DNA of 16,603 bases from JAWUVP01 sp034112285 (GCA_034112285.1 JAWUVP010000039.1:1-16603); one strand, 5' to 3'; positions 7,332 through 15,414 are shown, counted from the stretch's first letter. The notes: a model not told the origin generated them from the letters alone. Numbers and translations are program-made.

Positions 7332-8534
7332 TTAAACTACGTTAATGGGCAAAACAATACAGAACACTGTGCCATCATTTTCATCACTAGAAACATGAAT
7401 CCAACCCCCATGTTTTTTAATGATGCCATAGGAAATTGACAATCCTAAGCCAGTGCCTTCACCCACTTTTTTAGTCGTATAAAAGGGGTCAAAAATTTTC
7501 TTCATCACTTCCTCTGGAATACCACAGCCTGTATCACACACTCGAATAAATATATTTTCAGCATCGACCTCCGACTCCACCATTACCGTACCCCCATCGC
7601 GCACGGCATGAGAGGCATTAACAATGAGATTCACCAATACTTGAGAGATTTCACCAGCATTACAGATTGTTTTAGGTAGCTCAACGAGCTTTGTTAGCAA
7701 CGCATCGTCAGCCATTTGATTTTTTGTGAGTGCTAAGACCGTCTGGATAACCTCATTTAAATCTTCCAGCTTCATGGCATCATCTTCATCAACATGTACG
7801 AATTTTTTCAAATTGGCAATGATCTTATTAATACGCTCAATACCCATTTTGTTGTCATCTAAAATCTCATCAATATCAGTCATGATGTAACCATAGTCAT
7901 ATTCAGCTGCAGAATCTTTAAGCTTTAACCAGTGCTCGTCGGTTTGATTCTCGACTTTTTGCTGGTTCTCCAGTATGCCCATGGTGGCGTACACTATCTG
8001 TTTAACCGCATCAAGATGTGATTGCAAAGATATAAAATTGTCTTTCAAAAAGGCCAAGGGATTATTTATTTCATGCGCAATACCCGCCGTTAATTCACCC
8101 ACTGCGGATAATTTAGCGAGCTGCGAGCTAACTTTTTCAGCGTCATGTAATTTAGATTTTAAGATTAGTAATTCAATCGCTCGCTCAACCGAGGCTAAAA
8201 TTTCTTCTTCTTCACACGGTTTTTCCAAGTAATCAAAGGCGCCTAAACGCAAACCCTCAATCACCATGGATTTATCGCCGTGACCAGTTAACAAAATCAC
8301 CGGGATTGCTGGATTAAATTCTTTCACCTTTTTCAGTAACCATAAACCATCTTCACCGGGCATCTTCACATCAGTGATAATCACTTCTGGTTTAAAACTG
8401 GCTAATTTTTCCAATGCGCTTTCAGCTGAATCAGCCGTTTCAATATTACCGTAATCACTTTCCAGCATGCTGGATAATATCAGGCGTGCATCGGGTTCAT
8501 CATCCACCAATAAAATAGGGATATCTCTAGTCAT
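7332..8534 (-). CDS. Hybrid protein: N-terminal receiver domain fused to a histidine kinase
   Basis: Soluble protein of 400 residues. The receiver domain comes first (about 5-120), with D11/D12, phosphoacceptor D55, T83 and K105. A short helix leads to a phosphoacceptor domain with AHEINNP (His154) and then an ATPase domain: N-box at Asn306, DTGCGIP (334-340), FDPFYTT and GTGLGLS (360-366). A receiver at the N-terminus means the kinase can be controlled by phosphorylation from another kinase; the obvious donor is HK4, encoded 38 bp upstream. Its own receiver or that of the HD-GYP protein 14 bp downstream could accept the phosphate. The start is backed by AAGGA 7 nt before the ATG. The catalytic half groups with HK1 and HK2 rather than with HK4. 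Confidence 0.92.
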   Translation of the reverse strand: MTRDIPILLVDDEPDARLILSSMLESDYGNIETADSAESALEKLASFKPEVIITDVKMPGEDGLWLLKKVKEFNPAIPVILLTGHGDKSMVIEGLRLGAFDYLEKPCEEEEILASVERAIELLILKSKLHDAEKVSSQLAKLSAVGELTAGIAHEINNPLAFLKDNFISLQSHLDAVKQIVYATMGILENQQKVENQTDEHWLKLKDSAAEYDYGYIMTDIDEILDDNKMGIERINKIIANLKKFVHVDEDDAMKLEDLNEVIQTVLALTKNQMADDALLTKLVELPKTICNAGEISQVLVNLIVNASHAVRDGGTVMVESEVDAENIFIRVCDTGCGIPEEVMKKIFDPFYTTKKVGEGTGLGLSISYGIIKKHGGWIHVSSDENDGTVFCIVLPINVV

Positions 8535-8572
8535 TCTGTTTTCCTTAAGTTAATTATAAGCGCGCAATATCC

Positions 8573-10057
8573 TTATTGTGCAGGCCCATCTACAATAGGC
8601 AATACAATACGACAAGTCGTACCCAAGCCTTCGCCCTCTGAATGAAAACTAATTTCACCATAATGCTCACTAATAATTGTGTGTGAAATGGATAACCCCA
8701 GCCCAGTTCCCTTACCCACTTCTTTAGTGGTAAAAAATGGGTCAAACATTTTCGCCAATACTTCAGCCGGTATCCCCGGGCCATTGTCAACAAACTCTAA
8801 GATCAATTTGCCGTCTTCATGTCGAGAGCTGATGTTGATTTGTTTGTCTTTATTATCTTCCATACCATCTAGTGCATCACGAGCATTATTTAACAGGTTA
8901 ATAAAAACTTGCTCTAAACGAATAACATTGCCTTTAACCACCACCAATTCATCTTGATAATCGACATTAACTTTAATATTATGTTTTTGAATTTGCTCAC
9001 CAATAAACGATAAGGTTTCTTCAACCACCCCAATCACTTTCACCGGCACATGTTCATCACCCGACTGGCGTGAAAAATCTTTAAAATGGCGAATGATTTT
9101 TGCCATGCGATCAACGTTGTCCGCAATCCGGACTACATAATCTTCTACCATGTCATAAGTCACCACTTCATTTTTGCTAAAGATTTTACGAATACGGTCA
9201 TTAAAGCCTTTAATAAAAAATAACGGGTTATTAATTTCATGTGCAATGCCGGCGGTCATTTCACCTAGCGAGGCTAATTTTGAACTTTGCACCAATTGCG
9301 CCTGGGTTTCTTGCAGCTGACGGTAGGCTTTTTTCTGTTCACCTTCATGCGCCTCTAATGCTACAAGCATTTTATTAAAACCACTCGCCAGCTCGCCAAT
9401 TTCATCATGAGAATCTTCTTTGGCTCGCAATTTATAATTGTTAGAATCTGAAAAATCGCGCATCAAATCTCGCAGCCGTACGAGCGGTGACGTTATGTTT
9501 TTCTGTAATGCTCCGGTGAGCAAAAATATTAGAACAAGCACCAAAAATAAAATTTGCAAGATATCATCAAAGTTACTATCTGGCTCCAAATGCGAGCGCA
9601 CATACATGACCCCAATTAATTCATCATTATGCTTAATGGGTACATAAATATCTAAGATATGATGATGAAAAGTATAGTAAGTGCCTTGAAAACGTAATAT
9701 TGTGCTAGCTTCTTTAAATGTTTCCAGTACCTTGGGTGTATTCACATCTGGCAAATTCGTGGCAATAATTTTACCCTCGTCATTAAGCAATGCGCCGCCC
9801 GTAACAGAATCTTCTTCACTCAATAATTCCAACACTTCATTTGCCATGCCTTTATCTTTATCAAGCACAGCGTCGATACTTTCTTCTGCTGCATCTTCAG
9901 CTTGAAATTGTAAATTTTGTACAGAGGTTAATACTTCACCGTATTGTTGAATATTACTAAAGAGTAGAGGCGCGCAAGTTAGTACCAACGCTATCATAGT
10001 GATGCTAACAACAGTAAAGAGAATTTTGATATGCAGCGATAAATTGGCGAAACGCAT
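8573..10057 (-). CDS. Membrane sensor histidine kinase (HK4), first gene of a signalling operon
   Basis: Inner-membrane kinase of 494 residues. From the N-terminus: TM helix about 10-33; periplasmic sensor about 34-163, with a YVPIKHNDELIGVMYV stretch matching the same place in HK1; TM helix about 166-184; HAMP about 185-235; coiled coil; phosphoacceptor domain with AHEINNP (His273); ATPase domain with an N-box at Asn391, DNGPGIP (424-430), FDPFF and GTGLGLS (450-456). It lacks the long insert after the H-box helix found in the other three kinases and has no C-terminal extension. I prefer the second ATG (10055-10057): AAGGA lies 5 nt before it, while the first ATG (10061-10063) overlaps AAGGA, exactly as in HK1. 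It probably heads an operon with the REC-kinase and the REC-HD-GYP protein. The signal sensed is unknown. Confidence 0.92.
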   Translation of the reverse strand: MRFANLSLHIKILFTVVSITMIALVLTCAPLLFSNIQQYGEVLTSVQNLQFQAEDAAEESIDAVLDKDKGMANEVLELLSEEDSVTGGALLNDEGKIIATNLPDVNTPKVLETFKEASTILRFQGTYYTFHHHILDIYVPIKHNDELIGVMYVRSHLEPDSNFDDILQILFLVLVLIFLLTGALQKNITSPLVRLRDLMRDFSDSNNYKLRAKEDSHDEIGELASGFNKMLVALEAHEGEQKKAYRQLQETQAQLVQSSKLASLGEMTAGIAHEINNPLFFIKGFNDRIRKIFSKNEVVTYDMVEDYVVRIADNVDRMAKIIRHFKDFSRQSGDEHVPVKVIGVVEETLSFIGEQIQKHNIKVNVDYQDELVVVKGNVIRLEQVFINLLNNARDALDGMEDNKDKQINISSRHEDGKLILEFVDNGPGIPAEVLAKMFDPFFTTKEVGKGTGLGLSISHTIISEHYGEISFHSEGEGLGTTCRIVLPIVDGPAQ

Positions 10058-10139
10058 TAGCATCCTTGCTTAATTAAATTGACAACTGTTTGAAATTGTT
10101 ACAATTGTCGCATAGAAAGCTAGTAGCATCCAGGGTAAT

Positions 10140-10172
10140 ATCCCAAATCATCACGAACAGCTGATTCGGGAT
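10140..10172 (-). terminator. Hairpin downstream of fliS, terminator or operator
   Basis: ATCCCAAATCA (10140-10150) and TGATTCGGGAT (10162-10172) form an 11-bp stem with one G-T wobble and an 11-nt loop. It starts about 20 bp after the fliS stop codon. There is no clear T-run on the minus strand, so termination would be weak. It overlaps the possible -10 box of the HK4 operon by two bases. Confidence 0.4.
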
Positions 10173-10198
10173 TATAAAACTTAAATTTCAGGTCTAAA
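10171..10198 (-). promoter_or_regulatory. Possible sigma-70 promoter for the HK4 operon
   Basis: On the minus strand, TTTAGA (10193-10198, 4 of 6 to TTGACA) is followed after 16 bp by a perfect TATAAT (10171-10176). The -35 box overlaps the last codons of fliS. It would give a leader of about 100 nt before HK4, independent of the flagellar promoters. This is a prediction from hexamers only. Confidence 0.4.
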
Positions 10199-10568
10199 CA
10201 TCCATCGCATCCCAGCCAGATTTCAATGTGCTCATAATGCTAATGCACTCATCAAGCTCTTCTAGCGAATTATGTAAATTTGCTTGCACCAGGTGGCGCT
10301 CCACAAATTCATAAATGGGGGCTAAATCATCAGCAATGGGCGTTTGCCCTGAATGCTGCAAGCTACCACGCAGGCTCATGACAATATTTAACGCTTTCGA
10401 AATTTTTTCTGCCTTTTCGGAAATTTGCTTTTCTTCAATATGAAATTTAGCCTCATACATAAAACGCAAGCAACCTTCAAACAGCATTTGCGTTAAGCGG
10501 TGTGCGCTCGCATGATAAACTTCACTATTTGCCCCAATTGACTGATATTCATTCGCGTACATTTGCAT
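10194..10568 (-). CDS. fliS: Flagellar export chaperone FliS
   Basis: Small helical protein of 124 residues, normal for FliS, which binds the C-terminus of newly made flagellin in the cytoplasm, prevents premature polymerisation and delivers it to the flagellar export gate. The family pattern is clear: YQSI near the N-terminus, ASAHRLTQMLFEG (about 20-32), the KAEKISKALNIVMSLRGSL helix, then LVQANLHN near 93-100 and a final LKSGW. The start is supported by GGAGA 6 nt before the ATG. The gene follows fliD by 42 bp and is most likely co-transcribed with it from the sigma-28 promoter at 12047-12073. A hairpin and a possible new promoter follow it. Confidence 0.95.
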   Translation of the reverse strand: MQMYANEYQSIGANSEVYHASAHRLTQMLFEGCLRFMYEAKFHIEEKQISEKAEKISKALNIVMSLRGSLQHSGQTPIADDLAPIYEFVERHLVQANLHNSLEELDECISIMSTLKSGWDAMDV

Positions 10569-10610
10569 AGTCCATCTCCTGATTTATATAATTCAATTTT
10601 TCAATAATTC

Positions 10611-12008
10611 TTAGCCGTCTTGGCTAGCCCAAGCACCTAACTGAGCCGTCACATACGCGCCTTGCTGTTGATAAGTAGACATCAATGAATCAAGTTTCGA
10701 GAATTGCTTAGTCAATGATTTTTCTTTTCTCTCTAAGCGTGTTTCTTCACGCTCTAGGCGGTCATCTAAATATTTAGTACGGTTGCCTAACTGATCCAAA
10801 GTCGTATCAACCGTACCACCCGAGGTCACCATTTCAGTGAATACGCCGTCAAAACGGGTTAAAAAACCTTCAGTTGCGTCAGTTAATAAGTTAATAACAT
10901 CATCGTAGTTAGACCCCATAACGCTATCTAACACCGTTGAATCTAATTTAAGTAAACCACCGTTGGTGAATTCAACACCTGTGTTAGGTGAAATTCTCTT
11001 TGCAGGTGAATCGGTTACAATACCTAAATCAGCCATAATGTTGTAGATACCGGTACCTGTGGCTGGCGTATCAAGCACTGAACGTAATTTGCTTTTTAGC
11101 AAAGAAACCGTTGTTTCATTACTTTCAGCATCTAATTCATTAATTTTGCTAACAATCGCGTTATAGTCTGAAACAAAAGTACCAATCAATTCTTTAATAT
11201 CATCTTTTCTAAGCTCAGAATTAATTTCTAACGATGCTGCGCCACCTGTCGCGATTAAATCTAGCGTCACGCCTTCAATCACATCACTCAAGGTGTTTGT
11301 TGCACGTTCAACATTGTAACCATCAATATCAATAATGGCGTTTTGCGCTACGTTCAATTCATTTGCTGTACCAGCAGTAATGTTTAGTGTCGCAGCCATT
11401 GTGCCTACACTATCGGTTACCGCAATACTATTATCTGCGCCGGTAGTGGTAGAAGTTAGCGTTAAAACATATTCAGGGTCACCGGTAATTTCGTTATTGG
11501 TGGCTAAGATTGAAGCTTTAACACCGCTGTTATCACTGGCATTGTTAATTGTGTCGCGAATTTCCTCTAAGGTATCATTAGCAGGGTCAATTTCCACATC
11601 AAAGCTGGTGCCGCCTACATCAATTGACATAGTGCCTGTAAGGCCTGTGTCAGCTGTTTTAGACGTTTGCACAGCAGAACCAATTTTGTGTGCTTGCGCG
11701 AGTTGTGTAACCGTAATGTCATAACTACCCAAGCTAGCATCGTTGCCATCTAAAGAAGAAGTGAAAGACGTGCTGCTAGATTGCTTGGTGTTGAAATAAG
11801 ACTTAGACACAAAATCGCTAACGGCTTTACCGCTCGCTTTTAAATCACTAATACCACTTTTAATTGAACCTACAGCACTCAAATCAAAATTAATATTGCT
11901 TTTCTTAACCGCTAATTTGTCATAAGTAATTTTCTCAACTTCCATTAAGCTGCTGATGATTGAGTCAACGTCCATTCCTGAACCAATACCTGTCATACTT
12001 ATACCCAT
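10611..12008 (-). CDS. fliD: Flagellar filament cap protein FliD (hook-associated protein 2)
   Basis: Protein of 465 residues, the usual size for FliD, which caps the growing filament outside the cell and guides flagellin assembly. The N-terminus has the family hallmark TGIGSGMDVDSIISSLMEVE (6-25), followed by a coiled-coil region. The Ser/Thr/Asp-rich middle (about 75-250) corresponds to the variable exposed domains, with SYDITVTQLAQAHKI (about 94-108) typical of the family. The C-terminal helices (about 405-465; LDDRLEREETRLERKEKSL, then QQQGAYVTAQLGAW) pack into the D0/D1 core. Export is by the flagellar secretion apparatus, so the lack of a signal peptide is expected. The start has AGGGGA about 7 nt upstream and lies close below a good sigma-28 promoter. 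No flaG lies between fliC and fliD. Confidence 0.96.
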   Translation of the reverse strand: MGISMTGIGSGMDVDSIISSLMEVEKITYDKLAVKKSNINFDLSAVGSIKSGISDLKASGKAVSDFVSKSYFNTKQSSSTSFTSSLDGNDASLGSYDITVTQLAQAHKIGSAVQTSKTADTGLTGTMSIDVGGTSFDVEIDPANDTLEEIRDTINNASDNSGVKASILATNNEITGDPEYVLTLTSTTTGADNSIAVTDSVGTMAATLNITAGTANELNVAQNAIIDIDGYNVERATNTLSDVIEGVTLDLIATGGAASLEINSELRKDDIKELIGTFVSDYNAIVSKINELDAESNETTVSLLKSKLRSVLDTPATGTGIYNIMADLGIVTDSPAKRISPNTGVEFTNGGLLKLDSTVLDSVMGSNYDDVINLLTDATEGFLTRFDGVFTEMVTSGGTVDTTLDQLGNRTKYLDDRLEREETRLERKEKSLTKQFSKLDSLMSTYQQQGAYVTAQLGAWASQDG

Positions 12009-12046
12009 AACGAATTCCCCTTTAATGCTGCTGTGTTATGTTCTTG

Positions 12047-12073
12047 TTATCGACCACCTGTTGGCAAACTTAA
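12047..12073 (-). promoter_or_regulatory. Sigma-28 (FliA) promoter of fliD-fliS
   Basis: On the minus strand, TTAAGTTT (12066-12073), 11 bp, then GTCGATAA (12047-12054). The enterobacterial consensus is TAAAGTTT-N11-GCCGATAA, so each box matches 7 of 8 and the spacing is exact. It lies 38 bp upstream of the fliD start. Confidence 0.85.
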
Positions 12074-12141
12074 ATAGAAACATGAAATAAAACGCAATAA
12101 GTCGGAAAACACGCCGCAGTGAATTATATAGTCATTATTAT

Positions 12142-12165
12142 GCGCCCAACATCCTTGTTAGGCGC
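12142..12165 (-). terminator. Hairpin terminator after fliC
   Basis: GCGCCCAAC (12142-12150) and GTTAGGCGC (12157-12165) form a 9-bp GC-rich stem with one G-T wobble and a 6-nt loop. It begins 6 bp after the fliC stop, which is followed by two more in-register TAA-like triplets. The minus-strand tail is AT-rich (ATAATAAT) rather than a pure T-run. The position between fliC and the fliD promoter fits separate transcription units. Confidence 0.6.
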
Positions 12166-12171
12166 TTATTA

Positions 12172-12996
12172 TTATCGCAGTAAACTTAAAACTGATTCGG
12201 TCGCTTCATTAGCTTTGGACAGCATGGCTTGTCCCATTTGCACTAACACCGTATTTTTAGCCAGTGCCGCACTCTCTTTGGCAAAATCCGCATCCATAAT
12301 ACGGCCTTTGGCTAATTCAAGACTGTCGTTCTGAATCGTATTATTATTAATGGCACTTTCTAATTTAGAATGATCCGCACCAGAGCGAGCTAAGGCGCTG
12401 GTTACAGCGCTCAACGCCGTGGTCAACGAATCAATAGAAGCACCTGCATTGGCAACGCTATCCACTTCGCTAGTGGTTAAACTCAAGCCCGCTAAAGAGG
12501 CATTGGGCAAGCTAATCGACATCGAACTGCCTGATGCCCCACCCGCTTGCAGCTGCACCCGCATGCTCGACGCATTACCATCCATGACCTTGCTGCCATT
12601 AAAGCCAGCATTCTCAGACACACGCGCAATTTCATCGCGTAGGCCTTTAAATTCTACATTCATCTTACCGCGCTGATCGTCGGTATAGGTGCCAGAGCTC
12701 GATTGAATGGCTAATTCGTTCATTCGCGTCAACATGCTGGCAATTTCTGTTAACCCACCTTCAATAATTTGCACAGTTGAAATAGCATCATTAGCATTCC
12801 GGTTACCTTGGTCCAGCCCTTTAATGCGATTTTCCATGGTGTTGCTCAACGCCCTACCAGCAGCATCATCTTTACCCGAGTTAATTCGCAACCCAGAAGA
12901 GAGCCTATCCATTGCCGTGGTTAAGGCCGACTGCGCCTTACCCATGTTGTTCTGGATAGATAATGTTGCCGTGCTATGTTGAATTCCAAATGTCAT
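12172..12996 (-). CDS. fliC: Flagellin, short form
   Basis: Filament subunit of 274 residues. The conserved N-terminal D0/D1 region (about 1-140) has the NNMGKAQSAL and DRLSSGLRINSGKDDAAGRA blocks, followed by RNANDAISTVQ and LTRMNELAIQSSSGTYTDDQR. The C-terminal D1/D0 region (about 190-274) has DSLELAKGRIMDADFAKESA and ends VLSLLR, as flagellins do. Only about 50 Gly/Ser-rich residues separate the two halves, so the surface-exposed D2/D3 domains of enteric flagellins are missing; this is a minimal flagellin like those of several other genera. GGGGA lies just upstream of the ATG. Expression should come from the sigma-28 promoter at 13048-13074. The product is exported by the flagellar apparatus with FliS as chaperone. 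Confidence 0.97.
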   Translation of the reverse strand: MTFGIQHSTATLSIQNNMGKAQSALTTAMDRLSSGLRINSGKDDAAGRALSNTMENRIKGLDQGNRNANDAISTVQIIEGGLTEIASMLTRMNELAIQSSSGTYTDDQRGKMNVEFKGLRDEIARVSENAGFNGSKVMDGNASSMRVQLQAGGASGSSMSISLPNASLAGLSLTTSEVDSVANAGASIDSLTTALSAVTSALARSGADHSKLESAINNNTIQNDSLELAKGRIMDADFAKESAALAKNTVLVQMGQAMLSKANEATESVLSLLR

Positions 12997-13047
12997 GATG
13001 TTTCCCCTATCATTTTATCGGTAAAGCATTTAATGCCTACACTCAAG

Positions 13048-13074
13048 TTATCGGCACAAAATAGAAAGACTTAA
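13048..13074 (-). promoter_or_regulatory. Sigma-28 (FliA) promoter of fliC
   Basis: On the minus strand, TTAAGTCT (13067-13074), 11 bp, then GCCGATAA (13048-13055). The -10 box matches the consensus perfectly and the -35 box at 6 of 8. It predicts a leader of roughly 45 nt before the fliC ATG at 12996. Confidence 0.9.
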
Positions 13075-13090
13075 ATGTTTTTTAACGTCT

Positions 13091-13116
13091 GGGGCAGTTA
13101 GTCCTTTAACTGCCCC
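13091..13116 (-). terminator. Strong hairpin between clpA and the fliC promoter
   Basis: GGGGCAGTTA (13091-13100) and TAACTGCCCC (13107-13116) are a perfect 10-bp inverted repeat with a 6-nt loop. It lies after the clpA stop codon and before the fliC promoter, where a terminator is expected. No T-run follows directly on either strand. A second, weaker pair, ATTGAGT (13140-13146) / ACTCAAT (13157-13163), overlaps the clpA stop codon. Confidence 0.6.
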
Positions 13117-13158
13117 CCTGCACGCTTGTCTTGAAATGGATTGAGTAAGGGGGAGCAC

Positions 13159-15414
13159 TCAATTTACATAATCAATCACAAGCTGACCCTTCGCAGTGCG
13201 TACTTTTACCCTTGCGCTTGCAGCATTGTGCCCTGCTGCCAATAGTTTATTCGCCAGCGGCATTTTAATTTCTTCTTGAATTAAGCGCTCCATATAACGC
13301 GCACCCATCTTATTATCAAAGCCAGACTCGGCTAGCCACGCTTTTGCAGAAGCCGTTACGGTTAAATCTAAATTACGCACACTTAATTGCTCGTTAATTT
13401 CAGCCAAGTATTTCTCAACAATACTTACCATAATGTCTTTGCTCAACGGGTTAAAGGGCACAATCGCATCCAAACGGTTTCTAAATTCAGGGGAGAAAAC
13501 TTCAGCACAATCTGCCAAGACATTTTCTTCTTTATTCGCACCCAAGAAGCCGATGCCATTAGACTGCATACTTTGCCCACCCACATTGGATGACATTACA
13601 ATAATTAAATGACGCAAATCAGCTACCCGGCCAGTGTTATCGGTCAAGCGTCCATAATCTAACGCTTGCAATAACACATTAAAAATATCCGGATGCGCTT
13701 TTTCAATTTCATCTAGCAACAAAACACAATGCGGGTTTTTAATAATCTGCTCCACCAGCAAACCACCCTGCTCAAAGCCCACATAACCCGGCGGGGTACC
13801 AATTAATTTGGCCACTGCATGTTTTTCCATATACTCTGACATATCAAAGCGGATTAATTTCACGCCTAATTCGTTGGCGAGTTGTTTACACAATTCTGTT
13901 TTACCCGTACCCGTGCTGCCGGTTAACAAAAAAGACCCCATCGGCTTATCTTCACGCTTTAAGCCGGCGTGAGAGACTTTAATCACTTGGGTGATTTTGC
14001 TAATCGCTTCTTCTTGCCCAAAAATCTTATCATTCAAACGGCTATCCAGCGTTAGAATGCTCTGCGCGGCTGCGGCCGATAATTCTGCAAACGGTAAACG
14101 CGTCATTGTGGCAAACGTTTGCTCTACCTGCGTTTTACACACGCCCTTCACACCCAATTTACTGGCGTTAATGCTCACATGCGCCGCCGTTTCATCCACC
14201 ACATCAATGGCTTTGTCAGGCAAATGACGGTCTAACATATATTTATCTGATAGCTCAATCGCACGCTCCAAGGCCGCATCTGAAATGCTAATGCCATGAT
14301 GTGCTTCTAATTTGTTTTTTAAGCCCTTAAGAATCGTCATCGATTCCTTCACCGTCGGTTCTTTGACATCAATTTTTTGAAAACGTCTGGCTAACGCCGC
14401 ATCTTTGGCGAAATATTCTCTAAATTCAGCATAAGTGGTCGCCCCCATGCAGCGAATATCGCCACTGCTCAACGCCGGCTTCAAATATTCGCCCAAATCC
14501 AAGGTGCCCGAACCATTACCACCCAGGCTGGTCATGTTATGAATTTCATCAATGAATAAAATAATTTGCGGGTGTGCTTTGATTTCTTGCAAAATCAGTT
14601 GCATACGCTCTTCAAAATCACCCCTAAATTTAGAGCCCGCCACTAAGCTGGCCAAATCTAATGAAAAAATCACACTATCTTGTAGTTTTTCTGGCACCGT
14701 TTTGTCCACAATCGCCTGCGCCAAGCCCCAAACAATAGTGGTTTTACCCACGCCAGCTTCGCCCACAAACAGAGGATTACTTTTGCCGCAACGCGACAAG
14801 GTTTGCACACACTGGGCAATTTCACTATCGCGGCCAATAACCGGCTTAACCTGTCCCGCCAAGACCAATTGGTTAATATTTTGCGCGTATTTGTTTAATT
14901 CCAACCCAGCAAACGGATCAGCCACTGCGGCTTGTCCTTCAATTTGCGCCGTTAATTCAATGGTTTCATGCGCAGGAAAAGCATCCATTACCGCATTGCG
15001 CAAAAAGAATTTAGTCACTTTCTCTTTCGTTACACCTTCTTGCATAAGAATACGCGCCACAAGGTCAATTTGATTATTTAATAAGGTCAACACGAGGTTA
15101 ATGCCATGAATTTTATTTAACTTCAACAAGCCCGCATCACACACACAACGGTAAATTAGCTGGTTAAATTCCGGCGACACCACAATCTCCGCCTGAGGTG
15201 TGGCGCTGTTTAAAGGTGAATCTTCTTCTATATGGATAAACAGCTCGGTTTTGATTTTTTCAATATCGGCACTACAGTGCACAAAGAAATCAGCTACTTC
15301 GGTATTATCTAACAAAGACAACAATAAATGCGCCGTAGTCACATATTTATGATGATTTTTTTCAGCAAGAACAAAGGCGTTATACATGGTGGTTTCTAGT
15401 GTGTTTGCAGTCAT
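13159..15414 (-). CDS. clpA: ClpA-type AAA+ unfoldase of the ClpP protease
   Basis: ATP-driven unfoldase that feeds substrates into the ClpP peptidase in the cytoplasm; 751 residues, close to Escherichia coli ClpA (758). It has a Clp N-domain (about 1-145), then two AAA+ modules: Walker A GEAGVGKT (218-225) and Walker B ILFIDEIH in the first; Walker A TGSTGTGKT (498-506), pore loop GYVG (543-546), Walker B VLLLDEIE (564-571) and arginine-bearing PEFRNR in the second. The long ClpB middle coiled coil is absent, and an IGF tripeptide (621-623) sits where ClpA has its ClpP-binding IGL loop. I start at the ATG at 15414 because AGAGGA lies 8 nt before it; a GTG 27 bases upstream is also open but has no such site and lengthens the N-terminus beyond the family norm. 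The adaptor gene clpS, usually next to clpA, is not adjacent here. A second Clp paralogue elsewhere in the genome cannot be excluded. Confidence 0.9.
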   Translation of the reverse strand: MTANTLETTMYNAFVLAEKNHHKYVTTAHLLLSLLDNTEVADFFVHCSADIEKIKTELFIHIEEDSPLNSATPQAEIVVSPEFNQLIYRCVCDAGLLKLNKIHGINLVLTLLNNQIDLVARILMQEGVTKEKVTKFFLRNAVMDAFPAHETIELTAQIEGQAAVADPFAGLELNKYAQNINQLVLAGQVKPVIGRDSEIAQCVQTLSRCGKSNPLFVGEAGVGKTTIVWGLAQAIVDKTVPEKLQDSVIFSLDLASLVAGSKFRGDFEERMQLILQEIKAHPQIILFIDEIHNMTSLGGNGSGTLDLGEYLKPALSSGDIRCMGATTYAEFREYFAKDAALARRFQKIDVKEPTVKESMTILKGLKNKLEAHHGISISDAALERAIELSDKYMLDRHLPDKAIDVVDETAAHVSINASKLGVKGVCKTQVEQTFATMTRLPFAELSAAAAQSILTLDSRLNDKIFGQEEAISKITQVIKVSHAGLKREDKPMGSFLLTGSTGTGKTELCKQLANELGVKLIRFDMSEYMEKHAVAKLIGTPPGYVGFEQGGLLVEQIIKNPHCVLLLDEIEKAHPDIFNVLLQALDYGRLTDNTGRVADLRHLIIVMSSNVGGQSMQSNGIGFLGANKEENVLADCAEVFSPEFRNRLDAIVPFNPLSKDIMVSIVEKYLAEINEQLSVRNLDLTVTASAKAWLAESGFDNKMGARYMERLIQEEIKMPLANKLLAAGHNAASARVKVRTAKGQLVIDYVN

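Noticed and set aside
11335..11724. A 129-codon open frame on the plus strand inside fliD.
   Set aside because: Its hydrophobic Ser/Val/Ala composition mirrors the Asp/Thr/Ser-rich variable domain of FliD read backwards; no independent signal.
14552..15073. A 173-codon open frame on the plus strand inside clpA.
   Set aside because: It is antisense to the conserved N-domain and first AAA+ module, has no family features and no ribosome binding site; it is a shadow of the coding strand.
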